Below are positions 33,127 through 41,868 of a DNA stretch of 63,309 nucleotides, in pieces; position 1 is the first letter of the stretch; every line of letters starts with the position of its first letter. The notes under the pieces are model-generated. The model was given only the letters and a program-made list of their open reading frames with translations, searched no databases and was not told where the DNA came from. The translations under genes and the position numbers were made by a program. The stretch comes from Sphaerochaetaceae bacterium (GTDB taxonomy: Bacteria; Spirochaetota; Spirochaetia; Sphaerochaetales; Sphaerochaetaceae): contig JAQQAR010000070.1 of assembly GCA_028532765.1 (NCBI GenBank), positions 1-63,309 on the forward strand. Direction: 5' to 3'.

Positions 33127-34032
33127 ATGGAAAAGACAACACGGTTCGGAATCGAGATCGAGATGACAGGCATCACCCGCAAGGACGCAGCCCTGGCTGC
33201 CCAGACAGTCCTCGGTGGCACTCTAGCCTACGGTGGCTCCTACTACGACACCTACGAACTGAGGACCTTCGATGGCCGCACATGGAAGTTCACCTACGAC
33301 GGATCCATCAGGTGTGAGACCAAGACTCGAGGGATCAAACAGAGCGCATCACGCCTATACAGCGTCGAGCTGGTCAGCCCGATCCTCACCTACGAAGCTG
33401 ACATCGAGAACCTGCAGGAGGTCATCAGGGCACTGAGAAAGGCCGGAGCCTTCACCAACAACTCGTGTGGCATCCACATCCACCTTGATGGAGCGGCGCA
33501 CACACCGCGCTCGATCAGAAACTTCGTGAACATCATCTACGCCCGAAACGACCTGTTCTACAAGGCCCTCGGCATAGAAGCCCAGCGGGCACGGTACTGC
33601 AAGAAGATGGACGAGCACCTTGTGACGACCATGAACCGCAAAAAGCCGACCACCTTCGCCAAGATCGAGAGCATCTGGTACGAAGGCTACCGGGGAAACC
33701 GGGATGCACATTACCACGACAGCCGCTACCATTTTTTGAACCTGCACTCCTTCTTCCACGGCCACAAGACCGTCGAGCTGAGAGGCTTCAACAGCACGCT
33801 CCATGCCGGAGAGGTCAGAAGCTACATTGTCCTTGCCCTCGCATTGAACACCCAGGCGCTCACACAAAGCTCGGCGAGCACCAAGAAGCCCCAAGCCGAG
33901 AACGAGAAGTTCGCGATGCGCACCTACCTCAACCGCATCGGCTTCATCGGCGACGAGTTCCGCTCCTGCCGCGAGCACCTGACCAAGCGCCTTAGCGGAT
34001 CAGCGGCATGGAGACGGCGGGTTGCCGCCTGA
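33127..34032 (+). CDS. Phage amidoligase-family enzyme
   Basis: The 301-residue protein belongs to the glutamine-synthetase-fold amidoligase family. The opening strand FGIEIEMTG (residues 7-15) gives the GxExE metal and ATP ligands. The middle carries SVELVSPIL and CGIHIHLDG, and the C-terminus HKTVELRGFNSTLHAGEV supplies the conserved Glu/Arg. Amidoligases join amino and carboxyl groups to make peptide-like linkages using ATP. Comparative genomic work linked phage amidoligases with AIG2-like cyclotransferases, and such a gene follows here. The acceptor and donor are unknown. Start ATG 33127 follows AGAGAGG. Confidence 0.85.
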   Translation: MEKTTRFGIEIEMTGITRKDAALAAQTVLGGTLAYGGSYYDTYELRTFDGRTWKFTYDGSIRCETKTRGIKQSASRLYSVELVSPILTYEADIENLQEVIRALRKAGAFTNNSCGIHIHLDGAAHTPRSIRNFVNIIYARNDLFYKALGIEAQRARYCKKMDEHLVTTMNRKKPTTFAKIESIWYEGYRGNRDAHYHDSRYHFLNLHSFFHGHKTVELRGFNSTLHAGEVRSYIVLALALNTQALTQSSASTKKPQAENEKFAMRTYLNRIGFIGDEFRSCREHLTKRLSGSAAWRRRVAA

Positions 34033-34080
34033 AGGGGCGACGGATCTGCAAGCTGAGGGCGGGACAACCGCCCTTTCAGG
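34016..34080 (+). other. Nested hairpins between amidoligase and cyclotransferase genes
   Basis: GGCGG/CCGCC at 34016-34029 and AGGGCGG/CCGCCCT at 34056-34074 form two stable hairpins, and CCTGAA (34028-34033) can pair with TTCAGG (34075-34080) around the second. There is only a short T-run, so this is RNA processing or attenuation rather than a standard terminator. Confidence 0.5.
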
Positions 34081-34113
34081 TGGTAGAAGACCAAGTGAAG
34101 GAGTAAAGCAACG

Positions 34114-34560
34114 ATGAAGAAAGTCTATCTGGCCTATGGAAGCAATCTGAACCTCGAACAGATGGGAGAGCGATGCCCCGATGCCGCAGTCATCGGAACA
34201 ACGATACTGCACGATTATCAGCTGGTGTTTCGGGGAGGCCGACATACTGGTGTGGCCACCATCGAGATGAAACGGGGTGCAAAGGTTCCGGTGCTGCTTT
34301 GGCAGATCACCGAGAAATGCGAGAAGGCCTTGGACCGCTACGAAGGTCACCCCCATCTGTATCGAAAGAAGTGCCTGATGGTGAACCTGGATGGGGATGA
34401 ACTGGTGGCGATGGCCTACGTCATGAACGAAGGACCTCCGCTGGCGATGCCGGATGCATACTATTACTCGACCATCCTTGACGGTTACTACGACTGCGGC
34501 TTCGATGAGGGTATCCTCAAGCAGGCGGTTATGGAATCGATGGAGGCCGGCAATGACTGA
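34114..34560 (+). CDS. Gamma-glutamylcyclotransferase / AIG2-like protein
   Basis: The 148-residue protein begins VYLAYGSNLNLEQM, the YGSN phosphate-like loop of the gamma-glutamylcyclotransferase fold. It has LDRYEGHPHLYRK near residues 74-86 with the catalytic Glu. Family members release amino acids from gamma-glutamyl linkages by cyclisation to 5-oxoproline. Together with the amidoligase it could trim or reverse an amide tag. Start ATG 34114 has AAGGAG about 10 bases upstream. It overlaps the next gene by 8 bases. Confidence 0.88.
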   Translation: MKKVYLAYGSNLNLEQMGERCPDAAVIGTTILHDYQLVFRGGRHTGVATIEMKRGAKVPVLLWQITEKCEKALDRYEGHPHLYRKKCLMVNLDGDELVAMAYVMNEGPPLAMPDAYYYSTILDGYYDCGFDEGILKQAVMESMEAGND

Positions 34561-34732
34561 GCAGATCAAGGACCAGATCCTCAAGGTACGTGACAGCGGT
34601 CTGACGAACATGTTCAACACGGGGGCGGTCCAGTGGATCGCTTCCCAGATGGGGCTTACGGAACTTGTCGACTACCTTGATGGGGACAGCACAAGGGAAT
34701 ACGCTCACTTCATACTCACAGGCGAAGGCTGA
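34553..34732 (+). CDS. DUF5049 protein
   Basis: The 59-residue protein has the pattern IKDQILKVRDSGLTNMFNT, then ELVDYLDGDSTREYAHFILTG, the features of DUF5049. This is a small helical domain found next to amidoligase genes in phages. It has been considered a possible substrate or accessory of the amidoligase, but this is not established. It overlaps the cyclotransferase stop. Confidence 0.7.
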   Translation: MTEQIKDQILKVRDSGLTNMFNTGAVQWIASQMGLTELVDYLDGDSTREYAHFILTGEG

Positions 34733-34807
34733 CAGGAGCCTTCACAAGGTGTCATACCCGACTCTGCACCAGTAGTGTGTTTCTTCAAATTATTGCTCTG
34801 TAACAGG

Positions 34808-34845
34808 TTGCTTTAGTTTCCGATTTGAGGGATATATACACCAAC
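34808..34845 (+). promoter_or_regulatory. TTGMYT-N21-TATASA-CCAA box, copy 1
   Basis: TTGCTT (34808-34813), 21 bases, TATACA (34835-34840), then CCAAC; GAGGGATA precedes the second hexamer. The same arrangement occurs at 57871 and 59320. It lies before the 34869 gene. Confidence 0.45.
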
Positions 34846-34868
34846 AAAACGGACACGGAGGCAAGAGC

Positions 34869-35093
34869 ATGTGGAGAGAAGGAACTTTGGAGATCGGGAA
34901 GAGCGTTTTCACCTACTGCATCAAGGTGTACGGGGAGGGTTCGGAATACGGGATCGACGAGGGAAGGATCTCCAAGCTGATGCTCAAGAGGAATGGCAAC
35001 GTCGTATGCAACTATGACCGCGGCTGGGACATCAGGCCACGTGACACTGATACCAGGCAGGCCCTTGTGAGCCTGAAGAAAACATACAACTGA
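34869..35093 (+). CDS. Small conserved phage protein of the amidoligase cassette
   Basis: The 74-residue protein contains MWREGTLEIGKSVFTYCIKV and EGRISKLMLKRNG, a beta-rich pattern that I recall from a small conserved phage domain (DUF7678-like) next to amidoligase and DUF5049 genes. The assignment is from memory of the pattern and not certain. Start ATG 34869 follows GGAGG at 7 bases. A terminator follows at 35117. Confidence 0.6.
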   Translation: MWREGTLEIGKSVFTYCIKVYGEGSEYGIDEGRISKLMLKRNGNVVCNYDRGWDIRPRDTDTRQALVSLKKTYN

Positions 35094-35116
35094 CAACAAG
35101 TACCCACCACTTGAAG

Positions 35117-35142
35117 GGACCCACGCCGGGTCCTTTTTGTTT
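35117..35142 (+). terminator. Terminator between amidoligase cassette and terminase
   Basis: GGACCC (35117-35122) pairs with GGGTCC (35128-35133), followed by TTTTTGTTT. It lies 23 bases before the large terminase start, so the late operon needs antitermination or a promoter in this short gap. Confidence 0.85.
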
Positions 35143-35164
35143 GCCCTGAGGAATGAAATAAGTT

Positions 35165-36766
35165 ATGCCGAAACCGAAGAAATACACCCCTACATCCTTC
35201 ATGGTAAAGGAATCAACCTACGACAAGACCCTGGCCGACCGTGCAGTTGGGTTCATCGAATGCCTCTGCCACACCAAGGGGGTTTGGGCTGGAAAGCCCT
35301 TCAAGCTGCTTGGCTGGCAGGAGAGAATCATCCGCGACCTGTTCGGTATCGTCAAGACCGATGGATATCGGCAGTTCAACACCGCCTACATCGAGATTCC
35401 CAAGAAGAACGGCAAGAGCGAGCTCGCCGCCGCGGTGGCACTGCTGCTGACCTGTGGAGACTTCGAGGAACGCGCCGAGGTCTACGGGTGTGCAGCCGAC
35501 CGGCAGCAGGCATCGATCGTATTCGAAGTGGCAGCGGACATGGTGCGCATGTGTCCCTCGCTGAATCGACGCGTCAAGATCCTCGCCGCCACCAAGCGCA
35601 TCGTGTACCTGCCGACCAACAGCTTTTATCAGGTGCTGAGCGCCGAAGCCTACTCCAAGCACGGATTCAATATCCATGGGGTGGTCTTCGATGAACTGCA
35701 CACCCAACCCAATAGAAAGCTCTTTGATGTGATGACCAAAGGCTCGGGTGATGCGCGTGCCCAACCGCTGTTCTTTCTGATCACCACCGCGGGCACTGAC
35801 CAGCACTCGATCTGCTACGAACAACATCAGAAGGCCAAGGACATTCTCGAGGGAAGAAAGCACGATAAGACCTTCTACCCGGTGATCTACGGCTCAGAAG
35901 AGGACGACGACTGGACCGATGCAAAGACATGGAAGAAAGCCAACCCGTCGCTGGGGCATACCATCACCCTCGAGAAGGTGAAGGCGGCCTGTGACAGCGC
36001 AAGGCAGAACCCGGGCGAGGAGAACGTGTTCCGTCAACTCAGGCTCAACCAATGGGTCAAGCAGGCGGTGCGCTGGATGCCGATGGAGAGGTGGGACCTG
36101 TGCAACTTCCCCGTCGATGCCGAGGAGCTCGAGGGCAGGGTCTGCTACGGCGGACTGGATCTCTCGTCGACCACCGATATCACTGCGTTCGTGCTCGTAT
36201 TCCCACCCAGGGATGAAAATGACAAGTTCATGATCCTCCCCTGGTTCTGGATACCCGAGGACAGCCTGGGCCTGCGTGTGAGGCGTGATCATGTGCCCTA
36301 CGACGTATGGGAACGAACCGGCCACGTACAGACCACCGAAGGCAACGTGGTCCACTACGGATTCATCGAGGCTTTCATCGGCGAGCTCGGCAAGAGATAC
36401 AACATCCGGGAGATCGCGTTCGACCGTTGGGGAGCGGTGCAGATGGTGCAGAACCTTGAGGGCATGGGCTACACGGTGGTGCCCTTCGGACAGGGATTCA
36501 AAGATATGAGCCCCCCGACCAAGGAGCTGATGAAGCTGGTATTGGGGCAGAGCATCGCACATGCGGGCCATCCGGTACTCCGCTGGATGATGGACAACAT
36601 TTTCATCCGCACCGATCCGGCTGGAAACATCAAGCCCGACAAGCAGAAGTCCACCGAGAAGATCGACGGCGCGGTTGCCACAATCATGGCACTGGATCGG
36701 GCGATCAGGTGCGGCAACGAAGTGCGCGAATCGGTCTACGAGGACCGAGGCATCCTCTTCATCTAG
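35165..36766 (+). CDS. Terminase large subunit
   Basis: The 533-residue packaging motor has the ATPase Walker A IEIPKKNGKSELAAA near residue 78, Walker B GVVFDELHTQPN near 173, and coupling motif FLITTAG. The C-terminal RNase H-like nuclease has the acidic residue in YGGLDLSSTTDITAFVL and later FDRWGA. It belongs to the Terminase_1 family typical of HK97-type phages. It starts the head-gene operon; portal follows after 18 bases. Confidence 0.95.
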   Translation: MPKPKKYTPTSFMVKESTYDKTLADRAVGFIECLCHTKGVWAGKPFKLLGWQERIIRDLFGIVKTDGYRQFNTAYIEIPKKNGKSELAAAVALLLTCGDFEERAEVYGCAADRQQASIVFEVAADMVRMCPSLNRRVKILAATKRIVYLPTNSFYQVLSAEAYSKHGFNIHGVVFDELHTQPNRKLFDVMTKGSGDARAQPLFFLITTAGTDQHSICYEQHQKAKDILEGRKHDKTFYPVIYGSEEDDDWTDAKTWKKANPSLGHTITLEKVKAACDSARQNPGEENVFRQLRLNQWVKQAVRWMPMERWDLCNFPVDAEELEGRVCYGGLDLSSTTDITAFVLVFPPRDENDKFMILPWFWIPEDSLGLRVRRDHVPYDVWERTGHVQTTEGNVVHYGFIEAFIGELGKRYNIREIAFDRWGAVQMVQNLEGMGYTVVPFGQGFKDMSPPTKELMKLVLGQSIAHAGHPVLRWMMDNIFIRTDPAGNIKPDKQKSTEKIDGAVATIMALDRAIRCGNEVRESVYEDRGILFI

Positions 36767-36784
36767 GAATCAGGAGATACATAT

Positions 36785-38113
36785 ATGGGACTCATATCCA
36801 AGCTTGTCACCAGAACGCGTGACAAGCCGCAAAACAGGACCAGCGGGTCCTCATACAGTTTTCTCTTCGGAGGATCGACATCCGGCAAGGCGGTGAACGA
36901 ACGATCGTCGATGCAGATGACGGCAGTCTATGCCTGCGTGCGCATCCTGGCCGAGGCGATCGCAGGCCTGCCGCTGCATCTGTACCGTCACGACGATGAG
37001 GCGAGCAAACACAAGGCCAAGGATCATCCGCTGTACACCCTGCTGCACAGCGAGCCCAATGCGGAGATGACCAGCTTCGTGTTCCGCGAGACGCTGATGA
37101 CCCACCTGCTGCTCTGGGGCAACGCGTACGCTCAGATCATCCGAAACGGCAAGGGCCAGGTTGCAGCACTCTACCCGCTGATGCCAAACCGCATGCAGGT
37201 CGACCGCGACAAGAGCGGCAAGCTCTACTACCAATACACCACCAGCGCCGAGGATGCACCGACGATGAAAGGCACTTCGGTGGTACTGGATGCCTCCGAG
37301 GTGTTGCACATCCCGGGCCTGGGCTTTGACGGGTTGGTGGGCTACTCGCCGATCGCGATGGCCAAGAATGCCATCGGCATGGCGATCGCCTGTGAGGAGT
37401 ATGGGGCGAAGTTTTTCGCCAACGGGGCTGCCCCAAGCGGGGTGCTGGAGCATCCGGGAACGGTGAAGGACCCTTCCCGCCTGCGCGATACGTGGCAAGG
37501 CCAATTCGGCGGCTCATCCAATTCGCACAAGGTCGCGGTACTCGAAGAGGGAATGAAATACACCCCCATCTCGATCTCGCCCGAGCAGGCGCAGTTTTTG
37601 CAGACACGCAAGTTCCAGATCAACGAGATCGCACGCATCTTCCGCGTCCCCCCTCACATGGTGGGGGACTTGGAGAAGTCCTCGTTCAGCAACATCGAGC
37701 AGCAGTCGCTGGAGTTCGTCAAATACACCCTTGACCCGTGGGTCATCCGCTGGGAGCAGGCGCTTTCGCGAGCACTGTTGGCATCCGATGAGAAGCAGAC
37801 GCATTTCTTTCGCTTCAACGTCGAGGGACTGCTGCGTGGCGACTACCAGAGCCGCATGGGCGGGTATGCCACCGCACGCCAGAACGGATGGATGAGCGCC
37901 AACGATATCCGAACGCTGGAGGACATGGATCTCATTACCGACGAGGACGGAGGAAACCTCTACCTCATCAACGGAAACATGCTCCCCCTCTCTCGGGCAG
38001 GGGCATTCGCAGACAAGGCTACCAACACATCCCAGGAGGAGAGTAATGAAGAACAAGAAGTTCTGGCAATGGAAAAACCAGAGCGAAGAAGAAGGCAGAG
38101 CGAGAATCCTTGA
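36785..38113 (+). CDS. Portal protein, HK97 family
   Basis: The 442-residue protein has the HK97 portal signature: MQMTAVYACVRILAEAIAGL, then LLLWGNAYAQIIR, FQINEIARIFRVPPHMVGD and QSLEFVKYTLDPWVIRWE. It forms the dodecameric channel at the capsid vertex. The 3' end overlaps the protease gene by 68 bases. Start ATG 36785 has AGGAG upstream. Confidence 0.95.
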   Translation: MGLISKLVTRTRDKPQNRTSGSSYSFLFGGSTSGKAVNERSSMQMTAVYACVRILAEAIAGLPLHLYRHDDEASKHKAKDHPLYTLLHSEPNAEMTSFVFRETLMTHLLLWGNAYAQIIRNGKGQVAALYPLMPNRMQVDRDKSGKLYYQYTTSAEDAPTMKGTSVVLDASEVLHIPGLGFDGLVGYSPIAMAKNAIGMAIACEEYGAKFFANGAAPSGVLEHPGTVKDPSRLRDTWQGQFGGSSNSHKVAVLEEGMKYTPISISPEQAQFLQTRKFQINEIARIFRVPPHMVGDLEKSSFSNIEQQSLEFVKYTLDPWVIRWEQALSRALLASDEKQTHFFRFNVEGLLRGDYQSRMGGYATARQNGWMSANDIRTLEDMDLITDEDGGNLYLINGNMLPLSRAGAFADKATNTSQEESNEEQEVLAMEKPERRRRQSENP

Positions 38114-38774
38114 GCTTTCGGGCACGATCGCCGAGGAGAGCTGGTTCGATGATGATGTCACACCCGAGCAGTTCAAGGATGAGCTGTTCGCCGACAGCGG
38201 CGAGGTGACCGTGTGGATCAACAGCCCCGGTGGGGATTGCATCGCAGCGAGTCGCATCTACGCGATGCTCATGGATTATCCGGGAGCAATCACTGTGAAG
38301 ATCGACGGGATCGCAGCGAGCGCCGCCTCGGTCATCGCGATGGCGGGCACGAGGGTGCTCATGGCGCCCACTGCCTTGATGATGATCCACAATCCCATGA
38401 CGCTCGCCTATGGAAACCATCAGGACATGCAAAAGGCCATAGGCATGCTGGATGAGGTGAAGGAAAGCATCGTCAACGCCTACGAGATCAAGACGACCCT
38501 CACCCGGGCGAAGATCAGCCACCTGATGGACAACGAGACGTGGATGAATGCCAAGAAGGCCATTGAGTTGGGCTTCGCCGATGCGATCCTCGAGGATGCG
38601 AAGAAAGCGTCCAATGAGGCATCGTATGCGTTCTCGATGCGCACCTCGCAGCTCTCACTGATGAACAAGATCACCGAAACCTATGCACACACAGAAAACC
38701 AGGAGCCACCTGAACAAGGCAGAGCCGCCCTTGGCGAGCTCGAGAAACGACTGAATCTCATCAAACCCCAATAG
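38046..38774 (+). CDS. ClpP-like prohead protease
   Basis: The 242-residue serine protease of the ClpP/crotonase-like phage family has the oxyanion glycine loop INSPGGDCIAASRIYAM, the nucleophile Ser in GIAASAASVIAMAG near residue 92, and His in LMMIHNPMT near 115. It trims capsid and scaffold proteins in prohead maturation. It lies inside the portal 3' end, with GGAGGAG before the start. Confidence 0.94.
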   Translation: MKNKKFWQWKNQSEEEGRARILELSGTIAEESWFDDDVTPEQFKDELFADSGEVTVWINSPGGDCIAASRIYAMLMDYPGAITVKIDGIAASAASVIAMAGTRVLMAPTALMMIHNPMTLAYGNHQDMQKAIGMLDEVKESIVNAYEIKTTLTRAKISHLMDNETWMNAKKAIELGFADAILEDAKKASNEASYAFSMRTSQLSLMNKITETYAHTENQEPPEQGRAALGELEKRLNLIKPQ

Positions 38775-38785
38775 GAGACAACACA

Positions 38786-39988
38786 ATGGGAAAGATCAAC
38801 GACATGCGCTCCCAGCGCGCGAAGACCTGGGAACAGGCGAAGGCATTTCTTGATGCGAAGCGCAACGACAAGGGCATCCTGAGCGCCGAGGACACCACCA
38901 CCTACGAACGTATGGAAGAGGAGATCGTGGATTTGGGCCACGAGATCGAGCGCCAGGAGCGCATCGAGGCGTTCGAGCGCGAGCTGAACGCACACGTGGG
39001 CTCTCCGATCACCAGCCGCCCCGATGGAGCACAGAAGGCTGAGAAGAAAGCAGGACGTGCTTCGGACGAGTACCGTAAGGCGTTCTGGAACCACCTCAGA
39101 CGCCGCGAGAACGCACCTGAACTGCGTAACGCATTGCAGGTGGGAACCGACACCGAAGGCGGCTACCTGGTGCCCGACGAATTCGAACACACCCTCATCA
39201 AAGCACTTGAGGAGGAGAACCTGTTCCGCTCAATTGCCAGAATCATCCAGACCGCCAGCGGCGATCGCAAAATTCCCATCAGTGCATCCAAGGGTGAGGC
39301 GGCATGGATTGATGAGGAGGGAACCTATCCTGAGAGCGACGACAGTTTCGGGCAGGTGACCATCAGCGCCTACAAGCTGGGTACGATCATCAAGGTGTCC
39401 GAGGAGCTCATCAACGACAGTGTGTTCGACATCGAGTCTTACATCGCCACCGAGTTCGCCCGCCGCATCGGAGCCAAGGAAGAGGCGGCCTTCTTCACCG
39501 GGGACGGATCGGGCAAACCGCTGGGTATCCTCGCGGCCACCGGGGGTGCACAAATCGGCGTCAACGCGGCTTCCGCAACCGCCCTGCATGCCGATGAGGT
39601 CATCGACCTGTACTATGCACTGCGATCTCCGTATCGCAAGAACGCAGTGTGGGTGACCAATGATGCCACCGTCAAGGCACTTCGCAAGCTCAAGGACGGC
39701 AACGGGCAGTACATCTGGCAGCCTTCGCTGACTGCAAACACCCCTGATACCATCCTGTCCCGTCCGGTGAAGACCTCGGCTTACATGCCCGAGATCGCAG
39801 GTGGGGCCAAGACGCTGGCCTTCGGGGACTTCTCGTACTACTGGATCGCCGACCGCCAGGGACGTACCTTCAAGCGCCTGGGCGAACTGTTTGCTCCGAC
39901 TGGACAGGTGGGCTTCCTGGGCTCTCAGCGTGTGGATGGGCGACTGATCCTTGGCGAGGCCGTCAAGGTCCTGCAGCAGAAGGCCTAA
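38786..39988 (+). CDS. Major capsid protein, HK97 gp5 family
   Basis: The 400-residue protein has an N-terminal coiled-coil scaffold region (residues 1-110, highly charged) followed by the HK97 fold: GGYLVPDEFEHTLIKALEE, then SEELINDSVFDIESYIA, ending with RVDGRLILGEAVKVLQQK. The coiled region is probably removed by the upstream protease. It starts 12 bases after the protease stop. Confidence 0.95.
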   Translation: MGKINDMRSQRAKTWEQAKAFLDAKRNDKGILSAEDTTTYERMEEEIVDLGHEIERQERIEAFERELNAHVGSPITSRPDGAQKAEKKAGRASDEYRKAFWNHLRRRENAPELRNALQVGTDTEGGYLVPDEFEHTLIKALEEENLFRSIARIIQTASGDRKIPISASKGEAAWIDEEGTYPESDDSFGQVTISAYKLGTIIKVSEELINDSVFDIESYIATEFARRIGAKEEAAFFTGDGSGKPLGILAATGGAQIGVNAASATALHADEVIDLYYALRSPYRKNAVWVTNDATVKALRKLKDGNGQYIWQPSLTANTPDTILSRPVKTSAYMPEIAGGAKTLAFGDFSYYWIADRQGRTFKRLGELFAPTGQVGFLGSQRVDGRLILGEAVKVLQQKA

Positions 39989-40000
39989 GGGAGGTTATTG

Positions 40001-40249
40001 ATGTCATATAACACCAAGAACTACCGCGAGCAGGGCGGTGAGAAAACTGTAATCGGCGGCGAGGTGATCCTCGCTGCGAATGCGAAGGTAACCATCGATC
40101 CAGCGGCGATCATCGAAGGGCTGCCCAGTGGCAGCATCAATGCCGCTGCCAGCCAGGCAGACAGCACGGCTACTACCATCGAGGATCTCGTGGTGGATTT
40201 CAATGCACTGCTGGCCGCCCTCAAGAGTGCGGGCCTGATGGCCAGCTGA
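40001..40249 (+). CDS. Head fibre / decoration protein
   Basis: The 82-residue protein has NYREQGGEKTVIGGEVILA near the start, a Gly/Ala-rich middle, and a C-terminal helix LVVDFNALLAALKSAGLM. This matches phage head fibre proteins that follow the capsid gene in siphophages. Start ATG 40001 has AAGGGAGG 7 bases upstream. It is followed by a hairpin at 40278-40303. Confidence 0.75.
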   Translation: MSYNTKNYREQGGEKTVIGGEVILAANAKVTIDPAAIIEGLPSGSINAAASQADSTATTIEDLVVDFNALLAALKSAGLMAS

Positions 40250-40277
40250 CAGTAAACGGATTCCAAGGATTTTTGGG

Positions 40278-40303
40278 GGCATCCCGGTAAAAACTGGGGT
40301 GTC
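40278..40303 (+). other. Intergenic hairpin after the head fibre gene
   Basis: GGCATCCC pairs with GGGGTGTC across a GGTAAAAACT loop, with two wobble pairs. There is no T-run after it, so it may protect upstream mRNA rather than terminate. Confidence 0.4.
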
Positions 40304-40329
40304 CATCATTTCGATGATGGAGGAAGCGC

Positions 40330-40875
40330 ATGATCGCCAGTATCGCCATGTTCAACACCTACAGCGGCAATTATGAGGACTCTCCCGAGGCCGTAGAGCT
40401 CAAGGGCGCTTTCCTCTCCACTGCCGAGGATATCGTGAGCTCGTACCTGGGCTTCGATCCAAAGCAGCAGGAGTATGCCGATGTGGTCGCCTCGGGCTCG
40501 GGCTCTAGACGCCTGTACCTACGTGCGCGCAACATCACCAGTGTCGAAGCGCTCACTGTGGGGATGGTCAAAGTGGATACCACGTTGGTGGCACCGTGCG
40601 ACGACCATATCCGTTTTGTGGATCACACCACCAAGTTCCCCATCGGTGAGGACAATATCGTGGTGAGCTTCACAGCGGGATGGGATATCGGGCAGATGCC
40701 TTCGGTGATCGTCGTCTCGATCCTACGTATCGCCACGCTCATGCTCAGCGAGACCGGTGGCAACATCGGCCTGACAGGCAAGAGCTTTGCCGACAACAGC
40801 CGCACGTTCGTCAATTACAGCAACTACCGCAAGTACCTGCAGCCACTGGACAGCTTGCGCATCCTGGGGTTCTGA
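40330..40875 (+). CDS. Head-tail connector protein (gp6-like)
   Basis: The 181-residue protein has the helical gp6-like head-tail connector pattern: an N-terminal helix FLSTAEDIVSSYLGF, a beta region, and VVSILRIATLMLSETGGNIG near the C-terminus. It probably binds the portal and gives the first ring of the neck. Its position after the capsid genes supports this. Confidence 0.72.
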   Translation: MIASIAMFNTYSGNYEDSPEAVELKGAFLSTAEDIVSSYLGFDPKQQEYADVVASGSGSRRLYLRARNITSVEALTVGMVKVDTTLVAPCDDHIRFVDHTTKFPIGEDNIVVSFTAGWDIGQMPSVIVVSILRIATLMLSETGGNIGLTGKSFADNSRTFVNYSNYRKYLQPLDSLRILGF

Positions 40876-40876
40876 C

Positions 40877-41395
40877 ATGTTTGAGAGACGGAAACGATAC
40901 AGCACCGAAAGCGTATCGGTCGAGACCGACCTGGCTGAAGCATTAGGGTACCTCGAATCCCTCGGGGTAAATCGGCACAAGGCGATGCGACGTATCCTGG
41001 GCGGCATCGGCACGGCCGCAAGAGCCCAGGTACGCAAGGCCTACAAGTCCCACGGGCTCTCCAAAGGTAGTGGGGCGCTGTACAAGAGCATCAGCCGCCG
41101 TGTGATCCGAAGCGGCAAAGCGGTCATCGTCGAAGCCAAGGCTTCCTCACAAGAGACCAAAGTATTCTACGGTTACGCGCTGGCCAAGGGAGCTCGGATC
41201 ACTGCTAAAAATGGAGGGTATCTGACCTTCCAAAAGGACGGCAAGTGGGTGCGCGTGCATTCGGTGAAGCTTCCCGAGCGCGATTTCGTGGCCGCTCCGG
41301 TGAAGAAGTACCTGAGCACGACGGCCTTCAAGACGAAGCTCGATCAGCTGGTGCAGCGGGAAGTGGCGCGTATTGAAAAGGAGAGTAAACGATGA
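40877..41395 (+). CDS. Neck / head-tail joining protein (gp10-like)
   Basis: The 172-residue basic protein has AEALGYLESLGVNRHKAMRR and a later strand-rich part (SISRRVIRSGKAVIVEAK). It resembles HK97 gp10-type proteins that join the connector and tail. ATG 40877 is one base after the previous stop. The stop overlaps the next start as ATGATGA-like sequence. Confidence 0.65.
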   Translation: MFERRKRYSTESVSVETDLAEALGYLESLGVNRHKAMRRILGGIGTAARAQVRKAYKSHGLSKGSGALYKSISRRVIRSGKAVIVEAKASSQETKVFYGYALAKGARITAKNGGYLTFQKDGKWVRVHSVKLPERDFVAAPVKKYLSTTAFKTKLDQLVQREVARIEKESKR

Positions 41396-41850
41396 TAACT
41401 GAGATGCAGGTACTCGAAAGGCTCAAGACAGTGATTGCCACTGATTTGATCGGTTTGCAGGAGAGCGAGGAGGGGATTTCCATCGAGCACTTCGACGATA
41501 AGAACATAGAGATCGATTTCCCCGATGTGGACAGCATGCGGCGACCCACGATGCTTTACATCCAGCCCGATTATGAGAACCTCGAGCCGCTGGGCATGAA
41601 CAGCGACCTGGCCACCATGCGCGCAACCATCTTTCTCCTGTGCAAGAGTGCACCCAACGCGATTCTGGTCAAGCGTGTATTCGCACTGTATGGAGCCCTG
41701 TACCTACTCGTACGAGGTGATCCCACGCTGGGAGGATTCATCGAGGACGCGCGCATCACCGACATGGACTACTACCCTGCCGTAACCGCAAGCACGACGG
41801 TCACCGCCATCGAGGCAAGCATCGACTTGCAGTGGTCCAAGGAATTCTAA
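41392..41850 (+). CDS. Probable tail terminator / minor tail protein
   Basis: The 152-residue protein has the position, length and alternating alpha/beta pattern of tail terminators: MITEMQVLERLKTVIATDL at the start, then TMLYIQPDYENL, then an AIEASIDLQW end. It would cap the tail tube. No single motif proves this. Confidence 0.6.
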   Translation: MITEMQVLERLKTVIATDLIGLQESEEGISIEHFDDKNIEIDFPDVDSMRRPTMLYIQPDYENLEPLGMNSDLATMRATIFLLCKSAPNAILVKRVFALYGALYLLVRGDPTLGGFIEDARITDMDYYPAVTASTTVTAIEASIDLQWSKEF

Positions 41851-41868
41851 ACAAGAGAGGAAACGCAT

